Shown in pieces: positions 21,165-31,519 of a stretch of 64,000 bases of DNA. Numbering within the stretch: the first letter of the stretch is position 1; every line of letters begins with the position of its first letter. The notes below the pieces were generated by a model, which had not been told where the DNA came from, searched no databases, and saw nothing but the letters and a program-made list of their open reading frames with translations. The DNA is from Rheinheimera lutimaris (GTDB lineage: Bacteria > Pseudomonadota > Gammaproteobacteria > Enterobacterales > Alteromonadaceae), in the NCBI RefSeq assembly GCF_013283795.1, contig NZ_JABSOD010000009.1:1-64000 (forward strand), read 5' to 3'. The position numbers and the translations under genes were made by a program.

Positions 21165-22400
21165 TTAATAGATTTTACACACTAAACCTTTTAAGTAGCT
21201 GCCTTCCGGATAAAAACTGGCTATAGGGTGGTCGCTGTCCTGGCTCAGTTTTTCGATAAACAGACAATCGCGTTTAGCGTCGATGGCGGCGTCGGCGACA
21301 ATTTTCTGAAACAGGCTGTCTTCCATCAAGCCGGAGCAGGAAAAAGTCAGCAGCAAGCCGCCGGGTTTTACAATCTGCATTGCGACCATATTAATATCTT
21401 TGTAGCCGCGGCAGGCACCCATCAACTGGGCTTTGCTTTCGGCAAACTTTGGCGGGTCGAGGATCACCATATCAAATTGCTTACCTTGCTCGCGGTACTG
21501 GCGTAGCAGTTTAAATACGTCAAATTTGACGTTGTCGATCTTAGTCAGATCGAGTTGGTTTAATTCGGCATTTTTCAGTGCCGTACTTAGCGCCAGTTCG
21601 GATAAATCGGCGTTGGTTACCGCGAGGGCACCACCTTGTAGTGCCGCGACACCAAAGGTGCCGGTATAGCTAAAGCAGTTAAGCACGGTTTTAGCTTTGG
21701 CATACCGTTTGGCAGCAGCGCGGCTGGCGCGTTGGTCCAGATAAAAGCCGGTTTTATGGCCTTGCATCACATCAACCAGCAGCGTCATGCCGTGCTCTTT
21801 AATGGTGACTTCACCGTGCTCACGCGGCAGATGCAGCCAGCCGGTTACCGGCTTTAAGCCTTCTTTTTTGCGCACATCGACATCTGAGCGCTCGTAAATA
21901 CTGTGCTCAGGGAACAAGGCTATCAATGCACTGACGATTTCATTGCGCCAGCTATCGGCACCGGCAGACAGTAATTGGCACACCAGAATAGTGTCGTACT
22001 TATCAATAGTTACCCCCGGCAAGCCATCAGACTCTGCCGCAACTACCCGCAGACCGTTAGTTTGGTTTAAATCAAACAATTCAGTACGTAGCTGCCAGGC
22101 CCGCGCAATACGGCGTTGAAAAAAGGCCGCATCGATTTGCTCTTGCGGATTAAAGCTCCATACCCTGGCGCGAATTTGCGACTCTGCTGAGTAGGCGGCA
22201 TACCCTAACCATTCGCCTTTGCTGCTAACTACTTCAACCGTTTGGCCGTTGGCCGGATTGCCACTGACATGCTTTACTGCTTTGGAGAAAATCCACGGGT
22301 GTAGCCGTTTTAACGATTTTTCCCGGGTTTCCTGTAAGGTTAAGCGTGGTAAAGCGGATAATGTAGATGAAGTTGACGGCTGGTTCATGGGCGTATTCAC
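21165..22400 (-). CDS. rlmI: 23S rRNA (cytosine1962-C5)-methyltransferase RlmI
   Basis: This SAM-dependent enzyme makes m5C1962 in 23S rRNA. The 411-aa chain (E. coli about 396) has an N-terminal PUA domain (about 18-95), a connecting domain, and a Rossmann methyltransferase with [15 protein letters not shown], the [12 protein letters not shown] motif and the catalytic Cys in LLTFSCSG. The N-terminus has a short low-complexity stretch ([15 protein letters not shown]), so an inner start is possible. Confidence 0.9.
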   Translation of the reverse strand: MNTPMNQPSTSSTLSALPRLTLQETREKSLKRLHPWIFSKAVKHVSGNPANGQTVEVVSSKGEWLGYAAYSAESQIRARVWSFNPQEQIDAAFFQRRIARAWQLRTELFDLNQTNGLRVVAAESDGLPGVTIDKYDTILVCQLLSAGADSWRNEIVSALIALFPEHSIYERSDVDVRKKEGLKPVTGWLHLPREHGEVTIKEHGMTLLVDVMQGHKTGFYLDQRASRAAAKRYAKAKTVLNCFSYTGTFGVAALQGGALAVTNADLSELALSTALKNAELNQLDLTKIDNVKFDVFKLLRQYREQGKQFDMVILDPPKFAESKAQLMGACRGYKDINMVAMQIVKPGGLLLTFSCSGLMEDSLFQKIVADAAIDAKRDCLFIEKLSQDSDHPIASFYPEGSYLKGLVCKIY

Positions 22401-22510
22401 ACTGTGCTAGACTAAAGGCCGCATTGTAGAGAAGCGTTGCACAAAGCTAAAGCAGAATTAGAGCTAAAGCAGAATTTATGCCGCGCAACCCATTCAGTAA
22501 GGAGCCGCCT

Positions 22511-23506
22511 TTGGCAACTATTCCATCCACCATGCAGGCGGTTACTGTGCTTAACCCCGGTAAAGACAGTAGCTTGCAACTGCAATCGTACCCGGTGCCG
22601 GAGCCGTCAGCTGAACAGTTACTGATTAAAGTCGCCGCTGCCGGTATTAACCGCGCTGATTTAATGCAGCGTCGCGGCATGTACCCGCCGCCGCCCGGCG
22701 ACAGTGAAATTTTGGGCCTGGAAGTGGCGGGTATTGTGGTAGCAGCCGGGCCGCAGCATAAAAGCTGGTTGGGTAAAGCGGTATTTGGCCTGGTGCCGGG
22801 CGGCGGTTATGCTGAGTACGCATTGCTGCATGCCGGCCATGCTATGGCGGTTCCGGCCGGTTACAGCATGGCAGAAGCTGCAGCATGTGCCGAAGTGTTT
22901 CTTACCGCTTATCAATTGCTGTTTACTATCGGTGGCTTGCAAAGTGGCCAACGGGTGCTGATTCACGCCGGTGCCAGCGGTGTCGGCACGGCGGCAATTC
23001 AGCTGGCGAGGGCAGCCGGTGCTATGGTAGCGGTGACGGCAAGTAGTGAAGATAAGTTGGCTGCGTGCAAAGCGCTGGGGGCAGAGCTATTGTTGAATTA
23101 CACCGAGCTCAGGTTTGAACAGCAGCTGGCAGCACAGTGGCCGGATGGTATTAATTTAATACTGGACCCGGTGGCAGGTGACTATATTGGCCGCGAAATT
23201 CCGCTGTTGGCGATGGACGGTAAAATAGTTATTTATGCCATGATGGGCGGGCGTGATATTCCGCAACTGGATTTAGCAGCATTGTTTAAACGCCGGGGTC
23301 AACTTATTTGCAGTACGCTGCGTAACCGCAGTAACCGCTATAAAACTGCACTGACACAGGCCTTTAGCAATGCATTTGGCAGAGCCCTGGCCCAGCGGCA
23401 GATTGCGCCGGTGTTGCAGCAGCAATTTACCCTGCAGCAGGCAGAGCAGGCGCATCAGTTAATGGCGTCAAACCAAACCGTGGGTAAATTAGTACTAACA
23501 CTCTGA
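22511..23506 (+). CDS. NAD(P)H quinone oxidoreductase, zinc-free MDR (TP53I3/PIG3-like)
   Basis: A zinc-independent medium-chain dehydrogenase/reductase expected to reduce quinones with NADPH. The GroES-like half has INRADLMQRRGMYPPPPG, typical of the PIG3 group; the Rossmann half has HAGASGVGTAAIQLARAAGA. The preferred start is TTG at 22511, because AAGGAG lies at an ideal distance upstream. An upstream ATG at 22478 lacks a binding site, and an ATG at 22532 is also possible. About 331 aa. Divergent from rlmI. Confidence 0.85.
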   Translation: MATIPSTMQAVTVLNPGKDSSLQLQSYPVPEPSAEQLLIKVAAAGINRADLMQRRGMYPPPPGDSEILGLEVAGIVVAAGPQHKSWLGKAVFGLVPGGGYAEYALLHAGHAMAVPAGYSMAEAAACAEVFLTAYQLLFTIGGLQSGQRVLIHAGASGVGTAAIQLARAAGAMVAVTASSEDKLAACKALGAELLLNYTELRFEQQLAAQWPDGINLILDPVAGDYIGREIPLLAMDGKIVIYAMMGGRDIPQLDLAALFKRRGQLICSTLRNRSNRYKTALTQAFSNAFGRALAQRQIAPVLQQQFTLQQAEQAHQLMASNQTVGKLVLTL

Positions 23507-23590
23507 TAAACTGGCGAAGTTTTAATGCTCAGATAGACTGAATATAAAACTGATACCACACCGTAGCAGCCACAAGGACGCGTTATTCAG

Positions 23591-25057
23591 ATGTCTACAG
23601 GTACCATTGGCAAATCAACTTACAGTAAGCAGGTGGCGTCGCTGATCAACCGCATCAGTGACAATACCGCTGTTGCTGATTCTTTGTATGAACAGGCCAG
23701 TGCTTGTTTTTTGCAAATGGCGGCGCAGCAGGGCGAAAAAACCGAACTGGCACAACAGGTGTATTTGTTTGAAAACCGCCAGCAGCAGGTGGATAAACGC
23801 GACCTTGCCCTGGTTGAACGCAATTTACAGCAGGCAAAAGGCGAGCAGCAAAGTTTTGTGCAGGCGCGTGCTGAAGAAGCCTTTGTGCGCTTTAGCGCCC
23901 TTAAAAAACTGTGTCAGGATACATTGGCGCTGTGCCAGGGCGAGTCTGAAGACGAAACCAGAGTTAACAGTGCCAAAATGCTGGGTACTATTCAGCTACT
24001 GTCACCAACAGAGGGCAAGCTGGTGGCTGCCAGTAACCAAAAGAGCAAACATCTGTATAAGGCGTTGTTAAGCCTGCGTTTACTGGATAAGCTGCTGGCC
24101 GACGGTGAATTGAATAACCCTTATGTCCGGCAAAGTTTAGCGGCACAGGCTAAAGCAGACAGTAAAGATGAATATCAGCCGTTTCGTGATGACGTACAAA
24201 TTCCGTTAATTATGGCGGCATTACTGCAGGATATCGGTACCTGCCATCCGGATGCGCAGCGTATTTTAAAAGGTGCTCAAGGCGACAAAGATGAGTTTCG
24301 TGTGCTGGACAATGATGAACGTATTGCTTTACTGCAAATCAGCTACCGTGAAAGTTTAAAGTACCTGAACGAAGGCTTGGGGGCTGATCGCTACAATGGT
24401 AATTCAAAGGAAGAGCGCGACAACCTGGTTAAGCGCGATACACAGCGCCGCGCGTTTATTTTAATGCTGCTGAAAAATGCTATTAAGCCGGAGCATGGTA
24501 TCGGTAATATATTGAAAATCCCGCAAATTTATACCTCGGTAGTGTTGTCCACCAAAAGCAGCTTTGCTTATGATACTTTGCCCAAGGTGGCCTTAGTCCT
24601 TGAAAAAGGGGTGGAGAAGGGCATATACAGTAAGGTAGCGGTGGATGCTTTAATCAGTATTACCGGCGTATTTCCGCAGGGCTTTGGCGTGACTTACATT
24701 CCGAAAGACTCAGATCGGCAAGACCTGGACCGCTACGAATATGCCATTGTTACCGGCTTGTATCCGGCTGATATCCGCCAACCGGTGTGTCGCATGGTTA
24801 CCCGTAACTTAACTTACAACGTGTCGGCGATGGGCTGCACTGTTAGTGTCGAAAATAACCTGTATTACCCGCCGGCGCGCAAAAAGCTGGAGCGCATCAG
24901 CGAAGACCGGCTGTTGGAAATTTTAAGCAAGCTGGTGTCTAATTTCGAAGAGCGCAAAAACATGTCGCTATTGCCCAAATGCTGGCATCCGGACGAATAT
25001 TTCTCTTTTGTTAAAAACCAGAACCTGTGGAATAAAGTGGTGATGCACGCCAACTAA
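23591..25057 (+). CDS. Protein with a degenerate HD-GYP-like region
   Basis: I do not recognise a named family for this 488-aa protein. The N-terminal ~140 residues are helical and Gln-rich. Residues about 145-300 resemble an HD phosphohydrolase: HLYKALLSLRLLDKL, then IMAALLQDIGTCHPDA, where HD would be expected but Gln213-Asp214 is found. The C-terminal part (VDALISITGVFPQGFGVTYIP, then YAIVTGLYPADIRQPVCR) resembles the segment that follows the GYP motif in c-di-GMP phosphodiesterases. The metal site is incomplete, so it may be a sensor or scaffold rather than an enzyme. It stands alone. Confidence 0.65.
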   Translation: MSTGTIGKSTYSKQVASLINRISDNTAVADSLYEQASACFLQMAAQQGEKTELAQQVYLFENRQQQVDKRDLALVERNLQQAKGEQQSFVQARAEEAFVRFSALKKLCQDTLALCQGESEDETRVNSAKMLGTIQLLSPTEGKLVAASNQKSKHLYKALLSLRLLDKLLADGELNNPYVRQSLAAQAKADSKDEYQPFRDDVQIPLIMAALLQDIGTCHPDAQRILKGAQGDKDEFRVLDNDERIALLQISYRESLKYLNEGLGADRYNGNSKEERDNLVKRDTQRRAFILMLLKNAIKPEHGIGNILKIPQIYTSVVLSTKSSFAYDTLPKVALVLEKGVEKGIYSKVAVDALISITGVFPQGFGVTYIPKDSDRQDLDRYEYAIVTGLYPADIRQPVCRMVTRNLTYNVSAMGCTVSVENNLYYPPARKKLERISEDRLLEILSKLVSNFEERKNMSLLPKCWHPDEYFSFVKNQNLWNKVVMHAN

Positions 25058-25075
25058 ACCGGCTTAACCGGTTTT
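25056..25075. terminator. Short terminator shared by two convergent genes
   Basis: AAACCGG (25056-25062) pairs with CCGGTTT (25068-25074). The stem begins inside the stop codon of the upstream gene and overlaps the last codons of the MFS gene on the other strand. Confidence 0.5.
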
Positions 25076-26548
25076 GTCGCTTTCTGTATCAGCATCTTTA
25101 TCGGCATCGTTATCCGGGGCGCTGGCTTTATTTTGCCCGGTTGTAATGTCGGTTTCTCCGGCATTGTCTGGTTCAAGCGGTACGGCAACGTCAAAACTGT
25201 CGTCTGCTCTGTCAAAATCAATATCTTCATCGTAGCCGGCCGGAACTTGTTGTCTTGCCGCCTGAAACTCTTCATCGCGCATCTGCGTCAGTACTGTTTC
25301 TTCATCTACGCGGGGGTCCAGTGCGGCCGCAAGAGGTGAGGATACCAAATCGCCGGAGCCCATTTTAAACTGGGCATTTTGTTGCTCGTCCAACATGCGT
25401 TTTACTTGTTTCTGGGTGTAATTTACCCGCAACAAGCGTAAAAACAGCGTAAAAGCACAACAACTGATAAAGGCGTACAACATAGACGGGCCAATCAGTT
25501 GCATTAGCGCTGACGCCAGTAAGGGGCCGAAGCAGGCGCCCAAACCAAAGGTTAACAGCACAGTAGCCGATAATGCCACCCGATCGTTTTGCTCTACGTT
25601 TTGATTAGCAAATGCAGAGGCGATGGGATACAGCGTAAACGCCAGCACGCCATAACAAAAAGTCGCAGCTAACAGCAGAGCGCCGGTTAATGGCAACAGC
25701 GCAATTAGCAAAGTAAGAATGGTCAGCACAGCAGCGTTAAAGCGCAGGATACGACTGCGTGGAATACGGTCAGAAATTTTACCCATTGGCCACTGTGCCA
25801 ATAAGCCGGCCAATATAGTCACTGACATAAACAAGGTAACCTGTTCAGTACTCATGCCTTTTGCGGCGGCATACGCCGGCGCCAGGCCGTAAAATGAGCC
25901 CGCCATCATACCGGCGACACTGACGGCGGTAAGCGATTGCGGCACCAGCTTCCAAAACGCCATAATTTGCAATGGCGCCGGTTGCAGCGGAGCCGGGTGA
26001 ATACGTTTAGTCAGTGCAATCGGTACTATACACAAGGAGTAACACATGCTGATGATCAGCAGCGGCGCTGTGCCAAGTTCGGGGAATTGGCTCAGCATCG
26101 CCTGGCCGCCAATCATGCCAAGGTAAGAGGTGATCATATAAAAAGCAAACACCGTGCCGCGCTGCGAGCTTTCGGTTTGCTCGTTCAGCCAGCTCTCCAG
26201 CACCATATACTGGCACATCATGCCCATACCGACGATAACCCGCATCACCAGCCACACTTCTAACTGCGACGTTAATACATGTGTCATGGCGCAGGCACTG
26301 ACAATAGCCGCGCTGGCGACAAAGGCGCGGATATGACCCACCCTGGCAATCACTTTATGGCCCAGCTTAGAGCCCAGCACCAGCCCGAGGTAGTAACAGG
26401 ACATCAGGGCGCCAATCCAGATTGAATCGACATTCTGTTGCGCCAGTGATAAACCAAGGTAAGTTGATAACGAACCCTGGGCCACCAGCATCAGCAAGGT
26501 GGTAAGAAATAGTGCACTAAAGCTGCGATAAGGGTGTTTACTGGTCAT
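25064..26548 (-). CDS. MFS transporter with acidic C-terminal tail
   Basis: A 494-aa major facilitator with about 12 hydrophobic segments in the first ~385 residues, closest in flavour to the YcaD/bacterial sugar-and-drug MFS group (GLVLGSKLGHKVIARVGHIR is the loop 2-3 signature). The last ~110 residues form a soluble tail rich in Asp, Glu and Ser (for example DEDIDFDRADDSFD), unusual for the family and presumably cytoplasmic. The substrate cannot be told. It is preceded by the metG terminator on the same strand. Confidence 0.82.
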   Translation of the reverse strand: MTSKHPYRSFSALFLTTLLMLVAQGSLSTYLGLSLAQQNVDSIWIGALMSCYYLGLVLGSKLGHKVIARVGHIRAFVASAAIVSACAMTHVLTSQLEVWLVMRVIVGMGMMCQYMVLESWLNEQTESSQRGTVFAFYMITSYLGMIGGQAMLSQFPELGTAPLLIISMCYSLCIVPIALTKRIHPAPLQPAPLQIMAFWKLVPQSLTAVSVAGMMAGSFYGLAPAYAAAKGMSTEQVTLFMSVTILAGLLAQWPMGKISDRIPRSRILRFNAAVLTILTLLIALLPLTGALLLAATFCYGVLAFTLYPIASAFANQNVEQNDRVALSATVLLTFGLGACFGPLLASALMQLIGPSMLYAFISCCAFTLFLRLLRVNYTQKQVKRMLDEQQNAQFKMGSGDLVSSPLAAALDPRVDEETVLTQMRDEEFQAARQQVPAGYDEDIDFDRADDSFDVAVPLEPDNAGETDITTGQNKASAPDNDADKDADTESDKTG

Positions 26549-26555
26549 CCTCGGC

Positions 26556-26588
26556 CTTAAAAAAATACAGGCAGCAAAACGCTGCCTG
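26556..26588 (-). terminator. Terminator of metG
   Basis: CAGGCAGC (26568-26575) pairs with GCTGCCTG (26581-26588). On the minus strand it is followed by TATTTTTTT, seven bases past the metG stop codon. Confidence 0.85.
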
Positions 26589-26594
26589 AAAGCG

Positions 26595-28652
26595 TTACTT
26601 CACCCGCATACCTGGCTGGGCACCCTCATCCGGCGACAAAATAAACAAGTCGCTGCCGCCCGGGCCAGCCGCTAACACCATGCCTTCGGATAAGCCAAAG
26701 CGCATTTTGCGCGGCGCCAGGTTGGCCACCATTACGGTTAAACGGCCTTCGAGTTGCTCAGGGCTGTAGGCTGATTTAATACCGGCAAACACCTGGCGTA
26801 CTTCACCGCCACCAATGTCCAGTTGCAGTTGCACCAGTTTATCGGCGCCTTCTACCGAGCTGGCTTTAATAATTTTGGCGACGCGCAAATCAATCTTGGC
26901 AAAATCATCAATGCTGATGGTGTCGCTGATTGGCTCGCGCTCTGTGCTGACGGCTTTATCTGCTTTATCAGCTTTGACCGCAGCCTTAACCGGCGTTGCG
27001 GCTTGTACTTGCAGGTTGTCTTTTGAAGCATCCAGCATTGCAGCCACTTTTACCGGGTCAACCCGCTGCATCAGCGCTTTAAACGGGTTAATGGCATGGC
27101 TGGTTAAAGGCTGCTGATAATTTTGCCAGTTCAGTTCGCTGTTTAAAAACGCTTCGGTTTCTGCTGCCATCAGTGGCAACACCGGTTTTAAATAATGCAT
27201 TAATACCCGGAACAGGTTAATACCCATTGAGCAGACATCATGTGCTTCTTGCTGTTTGGCATCATCTTTTACCAGTACCCAGGGCGCTTTGGCATCAATG
27301 TACTGGTTGGCTTTATCGGCCAGCGCCATAATGTCGCGGATAGCACGGGCAAACTCGCGTTTTTCAAAGCTGTCGGCAATGGTTTCGCCCATGGCGGTAA
27401 ATTCTGCCAACAGTGCAGGTTCAGCCACTGTAGCCGATAATTTGCCGTCATAGCGCTTGGTTATAAAGCCGGCACAGCGGCTGGCAATATTCACCACTTT
27501 ACCAACTAAGTCGGCATTAACCTTCTGGCTGAAATCGTCCAGGTTTAAGTCCAGATCAATAATGCTACTGCTTAGCTTAGAAGCGAAGTAATAACGCAGG
27601 TACTCCGGGTTTAAATGATCCAGGTACGTACGGGCTTTAATAAAGGTGCCGCGTGATTTGGACATCTTGGCACCGTTTACGGTAACAAAACCGTGGGCAA
27701 AAATGGCGTTTGGCTTGCGCATACCGGCACCGTGCAACATGGCCGGCCAAAACAGGCTGTGAAAATAAATAATATCTTTACCAATAAAATGATACACCTC
27801 GGCATCGGAGTCCAGCTTCCAGAAGCTGTCAAAGTCGATACCGGTTTTATCACACAGGTTTTTAAAGCTGGCCAGATAGCCGATGGGTGCATCTAACCAG
27901 ACGTAGAAGAATTTACCCGGCGCGCCCGGTATTTCAAAACCGAAGTAGGGCGCGTCACGGCTGATATCCCACATTTGCAGGCCGTCTTTAAACCATTCCT
28001 GCAGTTTATTCGCCATCTCTTCCTGCAAGCTGCCGCTACGCGTCCAGTCTTGCAACATCTGGCTAAAGGCAGGTAAGTCAAAGAAATAATGCTCAGAGTC
28101 TTTTAATATCGGCGTAGCACCGGATACCACAGAGCGGGCATTTTTTACTTCAGTCGGGCTGTAAGTAGCACCGCAGACATCGCAGCTGTCGCCGTTTTGA
28201 TCCAGGGCGCCACATTTAGGGCAGTCGCCTTTAACAAAACGGTCGGGCAAAAACATCTGCTTTTCCGGATCGAACAGCTGGCTGATGGTTTTGCGCTTGA
28301 TGTAGCCGCTATCATGCAGTTTGGTGTAAATCTGGCTGGCAAACTCGCGGTTTTCATCGCTGTGGGTCGAATAGTAATTGTCAAAGCCAATGCCGAAACC
28401 TGCAAAGTCGGCCTGGTGTTCAATGTTGGTTTTGGCAATCATTTGCTCCGGCGTAATGCCTTGCTCTTGTGCTTTAAGCATAATAGGCGTGCCATGCGCA
28501 TCGTCGGCACAAACGTAATAGCATTCATGGCCGCGGGCTTTTTGAAACCGGGCCCAGATATCAGTTTGAATGTATTCCAGTAAGTGGCCTAAATGGATAG
28601 GGCCGTTGGCGTAGGGTAAAGCGCTGGTAACAAGTATTTTGCGTGTCGACAT
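26595..28652 (-). CDS. metG: Methionyl-tRNA synthetase MetG
   Basis: Charges tRNA-Met. The ATG at 28652 gives 685 aa beginning [22 protein letters not shown] with the HIGH motif; the longer frame to 28715 adds 21 residues not expected in the family. The zinc-binding insert has two Cys pairs (CPKCG and CDVCG), the KMSKS loop is intact ([11 protein letters not shown]), and the C-terminal ~110 residues are the EMAP/Trbp111-type tRNA-binding dimerisation domain ([14 protein letters not shown]). Divergent from mrp, as in E. coli. Confidence 0.97.
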   Translation of the reverse strand: MSTRKILVTSALPYANGPIHLGHLLEYIQTDIWARFQKARGHECYYVCADDAHGTPIMLKAQEQGITPEQMIAKTNIEHQADFAGFGIGFDNYYSTHSDENREFASQIYTKLHDSGYIKRKTISQLFDPEKQMFLPDRFVKGDCPKCGALDQNGDSCDVCGATYSPTEVKNARSVVSGATPILKDSEHYFFDLPAFSQMLQDWTRSGSLQEEMANKLQEWFKDGLQMWDISRDAPYFGFEIPGAPGKFFYVWLDAPIGYLASFKNLCDKTGIDFDSFWKLDSDAEVYHFIGKDIIYFHSLFWPAMLHGAGMRKPNAIFAHGFVTVNGAKMSKSRGTFIKARTYLDHLNPEYLRYYFASKLSSSIIDLDLNLDDFSQKVNADLVGKVVNIASRCAGFITKRYDGKLSATVAEPALLAEFTAMGETIADSFEKREFARAIRDIMALADKANQYIDAKAPWVLVKDDAKQQEAHDVCSMGINLFRVLMHYLKPVLPLMAAETEAFLNSELNWQNYQQPLTSHAINPFKALMQRVDPVKVAAMLDASKDNLQVQAATPVKAAVKADKADKAVSTEREPISDTISIDDFAKIDLRVAKIIKASSVEGADKLVQLQLDIGGGEVRQVFAGIKSAYSPEQLEGRLTVMVANLAPRKMRFGLSEGMVLAAGPGGSDLFILSPDEGAQPGMRVK

Positions 28653-28783
28653 TAAGCGGTGCTCTTTTGCATAAATAACTGAAAAAATTTCACTAAATGA
28701 TACACTAGCCGCCATCGATCCGCACCCGCCAAGGTGCGGTTCTGCTAAAAAAACGTGTTAAAGCCTTAATTTGGAACTCGCTG

Positions 28784-29848
28784 ATGTTTAACTGGTTTAA
28801 ATCCGCTAAAACCGACGCTTTACCCGGGGCTGCGCAGCAGCTGTTACAGCACTGGCAACTGCCGGACAACGGCGCGCCTTTAGCCTTGCTGCTCGATAGC
28901 GTCAGCCTGAACAAAAACACCCTGAGCATTCGCTTAAAACTGCCGCTGTTGTCTATAGCAGAGCCGTTGCAGCAAGCATTGGCCGATGCCGGTTTTAGCT
29001 ATAAGCTGGCGTTGGATTATCAGCTGACAACGGCGCCGGTATTTAAACAAATTAAGCAGATTATCCTTGTTGCGTCCGGTAAGGGCGGGGTGGGTAAATC
29101 CACCACGGCCGTTAATCTGGCGGCAGCACTGGCAATGGAAGGCGCTAAAGTCGGCTTGTTAGACGCTGATATTTATGGTCCGTCAATTCCCACCATGCTC
29201 GGGCTTAACGGCGAGAAAATCAGCTCGCCGGATAATAAACTGATGCAGCCCAAATTTGCCCATGGTGTGTATCTGCAATCTATCGGCTTTCTGGTCGACC
29301 CACAGCAAGCCTCCGTGTGGCGCGGCCCGATGGCCAGCCAGGCGTTGCTGCAACTGCTGAACGAAACACAATGGCCAGAGCTGGATTATCTGATTGTTGA
29401 TATGCCGCCTGGCACCGGTGATATTCAGTTGACCATGGCGCAAAAGCTGCCGGTAACCGGTGCTGTGGTGGTGACTACGCCGCAGGATGTGGCGCTGTCG
29501 GATGCAGAAAAAGCCATCAGTATGTTTCGTCAGGTGAATATTCCGCTACTGGGTCTGATTGAAAATATGAGTTTTTACCAGTGCAGCCACTGTGGTACGC
29601 GGGATGATATTTTCGGCACTGAAGGCGGCGTGCTGCTGGCAGAGCGTTATCAGGTGCCGGTGCTGGGGCAATTACCGCTGCAAAAGCATATCCGCGAGCA
29701 GGCCGATGCCGGCGTACCGGCGGTGCTAAAACAGCAGCCAGTGGCACAAATTTACCGTACAATCAGCCGGCAATTAATGCTGGCATTGCATTGGCAAGCC
29801 GCTTCGCAGCAACTAAGCCAACCTGAAATTATAATAACGGACGATTAA
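28784..29848 (+). CDS. apbC: Iron-sulfur cluster carrier ATPase Mrp/ApbC
   Basis: A MinD-like P-loop ATPase that carries and transfers Fe-S clusters. In this 354-aa chain the N-terminal ~85 residues look like a worn DUF59 domain. The deviant Walker A GKGGVGKS follows, then [18 protein letters not shown] (Walker B) and the cluster-binding CxxC (YQCSHCG). It is followed by dcd after one base, so the two are probably co-transcribed. Divergence from metG is a conserved gammaproteobacterial arrangement. Confidence 0.95.
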   Translation: MFNWFKSAKTDALPGAAQQLLQHWQLPDNGAPLALLLDSVSLNKNTLSIRLKLPLLSIAEPLQQALADAGFSYKLALDYQLTTAPVFKQIKQIILVASGKGGVGKSTTAVNLAAALAMEGAKVGLLDADIYGPSIPTMLGLNGEKISSPDNKLMQPKFAHGVYLQSIGFLVDPQQASVWRGPMASQALLQLLNETQWPELDYLIVDMPPGTGDIQLTMAQKLPVTGAVVVTTPQDVALSDAEKAISMFRQVNIPLLGLIENMSFYQCSHCGTRDDIFGTEGGVLLAERYQVPVLGQLPLQKHIREQADAGVPAVLKQQPVAQIYRTISRQLMLALHWQAASQQLSQPEIIITDD

Positions 29849-29849
29849 G

Positions 29850-30440
29850 ATGAGACTGTGTGACCGCGATATAGAGCGCTATTTAGCCGAAGGTAAAATT
29901 AGCATTACACCGCTGCCCGACGCCGACATGATAAGCGGTGTCAGTGTTGATATTCGTTTGGGTAATAAGTTTCGCGTCTTTGTGGCGCACACCGCTGCTT
30001 ACATTGACTTAAGCGGCCCGCGCGGCGAAGTAGACAAAGCGCTGAACAGTGTAATGAGTGACGAGATTTACATTGCTGACGGGGATAAGTTTATTTTGCA
30101 CCCGGGCGAACTGGCACTGGCGATGACGCTGGAATCGGTAACCTTGCCGGATGATATCGTCGGTTGGCTGGATGGTCGCTCATCATTAGCGCGTTTAGGC
30201 CTGATGGTACATGTTACCGCGCACCGCATTGATCCCGGTTGGTCGGGTAATATTGTACTGGAGTTTTATAACAGCGGTAAGTTGCCGCTGGCGCTTCGGC
30301 CGCAGATGAAAATTGGTGCGCTGAACTTTGAACTGATGACAGGCCCGGCCGGGCGGCCTTATAACAAACGGTTGGATGCAAAATACCAGCAGCAAACCGG
30401 TGCCGTTGCCAGTCGCATTAGCCATGATGATAAAGGCTGA
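29850..30440 (+). CDS. dcd: dCTP deaminase
   Basis: Deaminates dCTP to dUTP, feeding dTMP synthesis. The 196-aa length is typical of the family. Key blocks: [13 protein letters not shown], the catalytic [23 protein letters not shown] with the Glu of LEFYNSG, and the C-terminal [15 protein letters not shown]. It begins one base after the apbC stop, suggesting translational coupling. Confidence 0.97.
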   Translation: MRLCDRDIERYLAEGKISITPLPDADMISGVSVDIRLGNKFRVFVAHTAAYIDLSGPRGEVDKALNSVMSDEIYIADGDKFILHPGELALAMTLESVTLPDDIVGWLDGRSSLARLGLMVHVTAHRIDPGWSGNIVLEFYNSGKLPLALRPQMKIGALNFELMTGPAGRPYNKRLDAKYQQQTGAVASRISHDDKG

Positions 30441-30469
30441 ATTGGCTTAAGTGGTGTAAAAATTAAAAA

Positions 30470-30488
30470 GCCCACGCAAAGCGTGGGC
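30470..30488. terminator. Hairpin after dcd with the T-run on the minus side
   Basis: GCCCACGC (30470-30477) pairs with GCGTGGGC (30481-30488). The A-run lies before the stem on the plus strand, so a good U-tract exists only for minus-strand transcripts, yet both flanking genes are on the plus strand. It may still stop dcd transcription weakly or protect the 3' end. Confidence 0.45.
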
Positions 30489-30623
30489 CAAAAGCTATAA
30501 AGCAAAAATGAAGCGGGATGATTATGCAATAAAGCTGCATAGCTTGGCAATATCAGTCTGTTAAAAAGTTGCTGCTTTTCACGGTATTTTATTCAACATC
30601 GATTTTAATCTGGGGGGAGCGCC

Positions 30624-31517
30624 GTGACGGCTGGCAGCATTATCCGGTTATTTAGTCTGGCGGCTATCTGGGGGGCGTCTTTCCTGTTTATGCGTATTGC
30701 CGTGCCCGAGCTTGGCCCGGCCTGGCTGATGTTTGGCCGCGTGTTGTTGGCCGCGCTGTTTCTGGCATTGGTTGCCATAGCGTTTAAACGTAGTTTGCCC
30801 ATTCGCGGCTATGCCTTGCATTTTATGCTGCTAAGCTTTTTTAATACTGCTTTGCCATTTTTATTATTCGCTTATGCGGCACAAACTCTTACGGCGTCAT
30901 TGCTGGCAGTGCTCAATGCCACGGCACCTTTATGGGGTGCCTTGATAGGCTGGCTGTTTTTTCGTCAGACCATGTCGCTGAAGATAACCGGCGGCTTATT
31001 GTTGGGGATCTGTGGTGTGGCGATTTTGGTTGGTTTTGACACTGCCGTCGATAGCAGTGCCTTGCCTGCAATAGCTGCGGCAGCGGGGGCAGCCTGTTGT
31101 TATGGTATTGCCACCTGGTATACCCGGCTGGCCAAGCCGGTGCCGGCCTTTATTAATGCCCATGGCAATATGTGGGGCGCTACCTTATGGTTGTTACCGC
31201 TGCTGTGGTTTATTCCGTTGCCGGTGGCGCAGCCGGCAACGCAAAGTTTACTGGCAGTAGTGGCGTTGGGCGTGGTATGCACCGGTGTGGCTTATATGTT
31301 GTATTTTCGTCTGGTGCAGGATTTAGGCGCTACGCCGACATTAACAGTTACTTTTTTAATTCCGGTGTTCGGCGTGTTGTGGGGCCACCTGTTTTTAAAT
31401 GAAACTATTGGCTGGCATACTCTGGCCGGGGCCGCCATTGTTATCAGCGGCACCATGCTGGTGACCGGTTTTAATCTGAGTTCATTACGCGCTGCTAAAG
31501 CGCCCGTTAAGGAGTAA
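30624..31517 (+). CDS. EamA/DMT-family transporter
   Basis: A 297-aa inner-membrane protein with about 10 hydrophobic segments in two EamA repeats (about 5-135 and 150-285). The first repeat ends with LNATAPLWGALIGWLFFRQ, the second with TFLIPVFGVLWGHLFLNE, which is the duplicated family signature. It starts with GTG after GGGGGGAG. It is followed two bases later by a GST-like gene, so the pair is likely one transcript. The exported metabolite is unknown. Confidence 0.87.
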   Translation: MTAGSIIRLFSLAAIWGASFLFMRIAVPELGPAWLMFGRVLLAALFLALVAIAFKRSLPIRGYALHFMLLSFFNTALPFLLFAYAAQTLTASLLAVLNATAPLWGALIGWLFFRQTMSLKITGGLLLGICGVAILVGFDTAVDSSALPAIAAAAGAACCYGIATWYTRLAKPVPAFINAHGNMWGATLWLLPLLWFIPLPVAQPATQSLLAVVALGVVCTGVAYMLYFRLVQDLGATPTLTVTFLIPVFGVLWGHLFLNETIGWHTLAGAAIVISGTMLVTGFNLSSLRAAKAPVKE

Positions 31518-31519
31518 AT

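Noticed and set aside
28653-28715. 21-residue N-terminal extension of MetG
   Set aside because: Family members begin at the residues just before the HIGH motif. The extension is AT-rich intergenic sequence.
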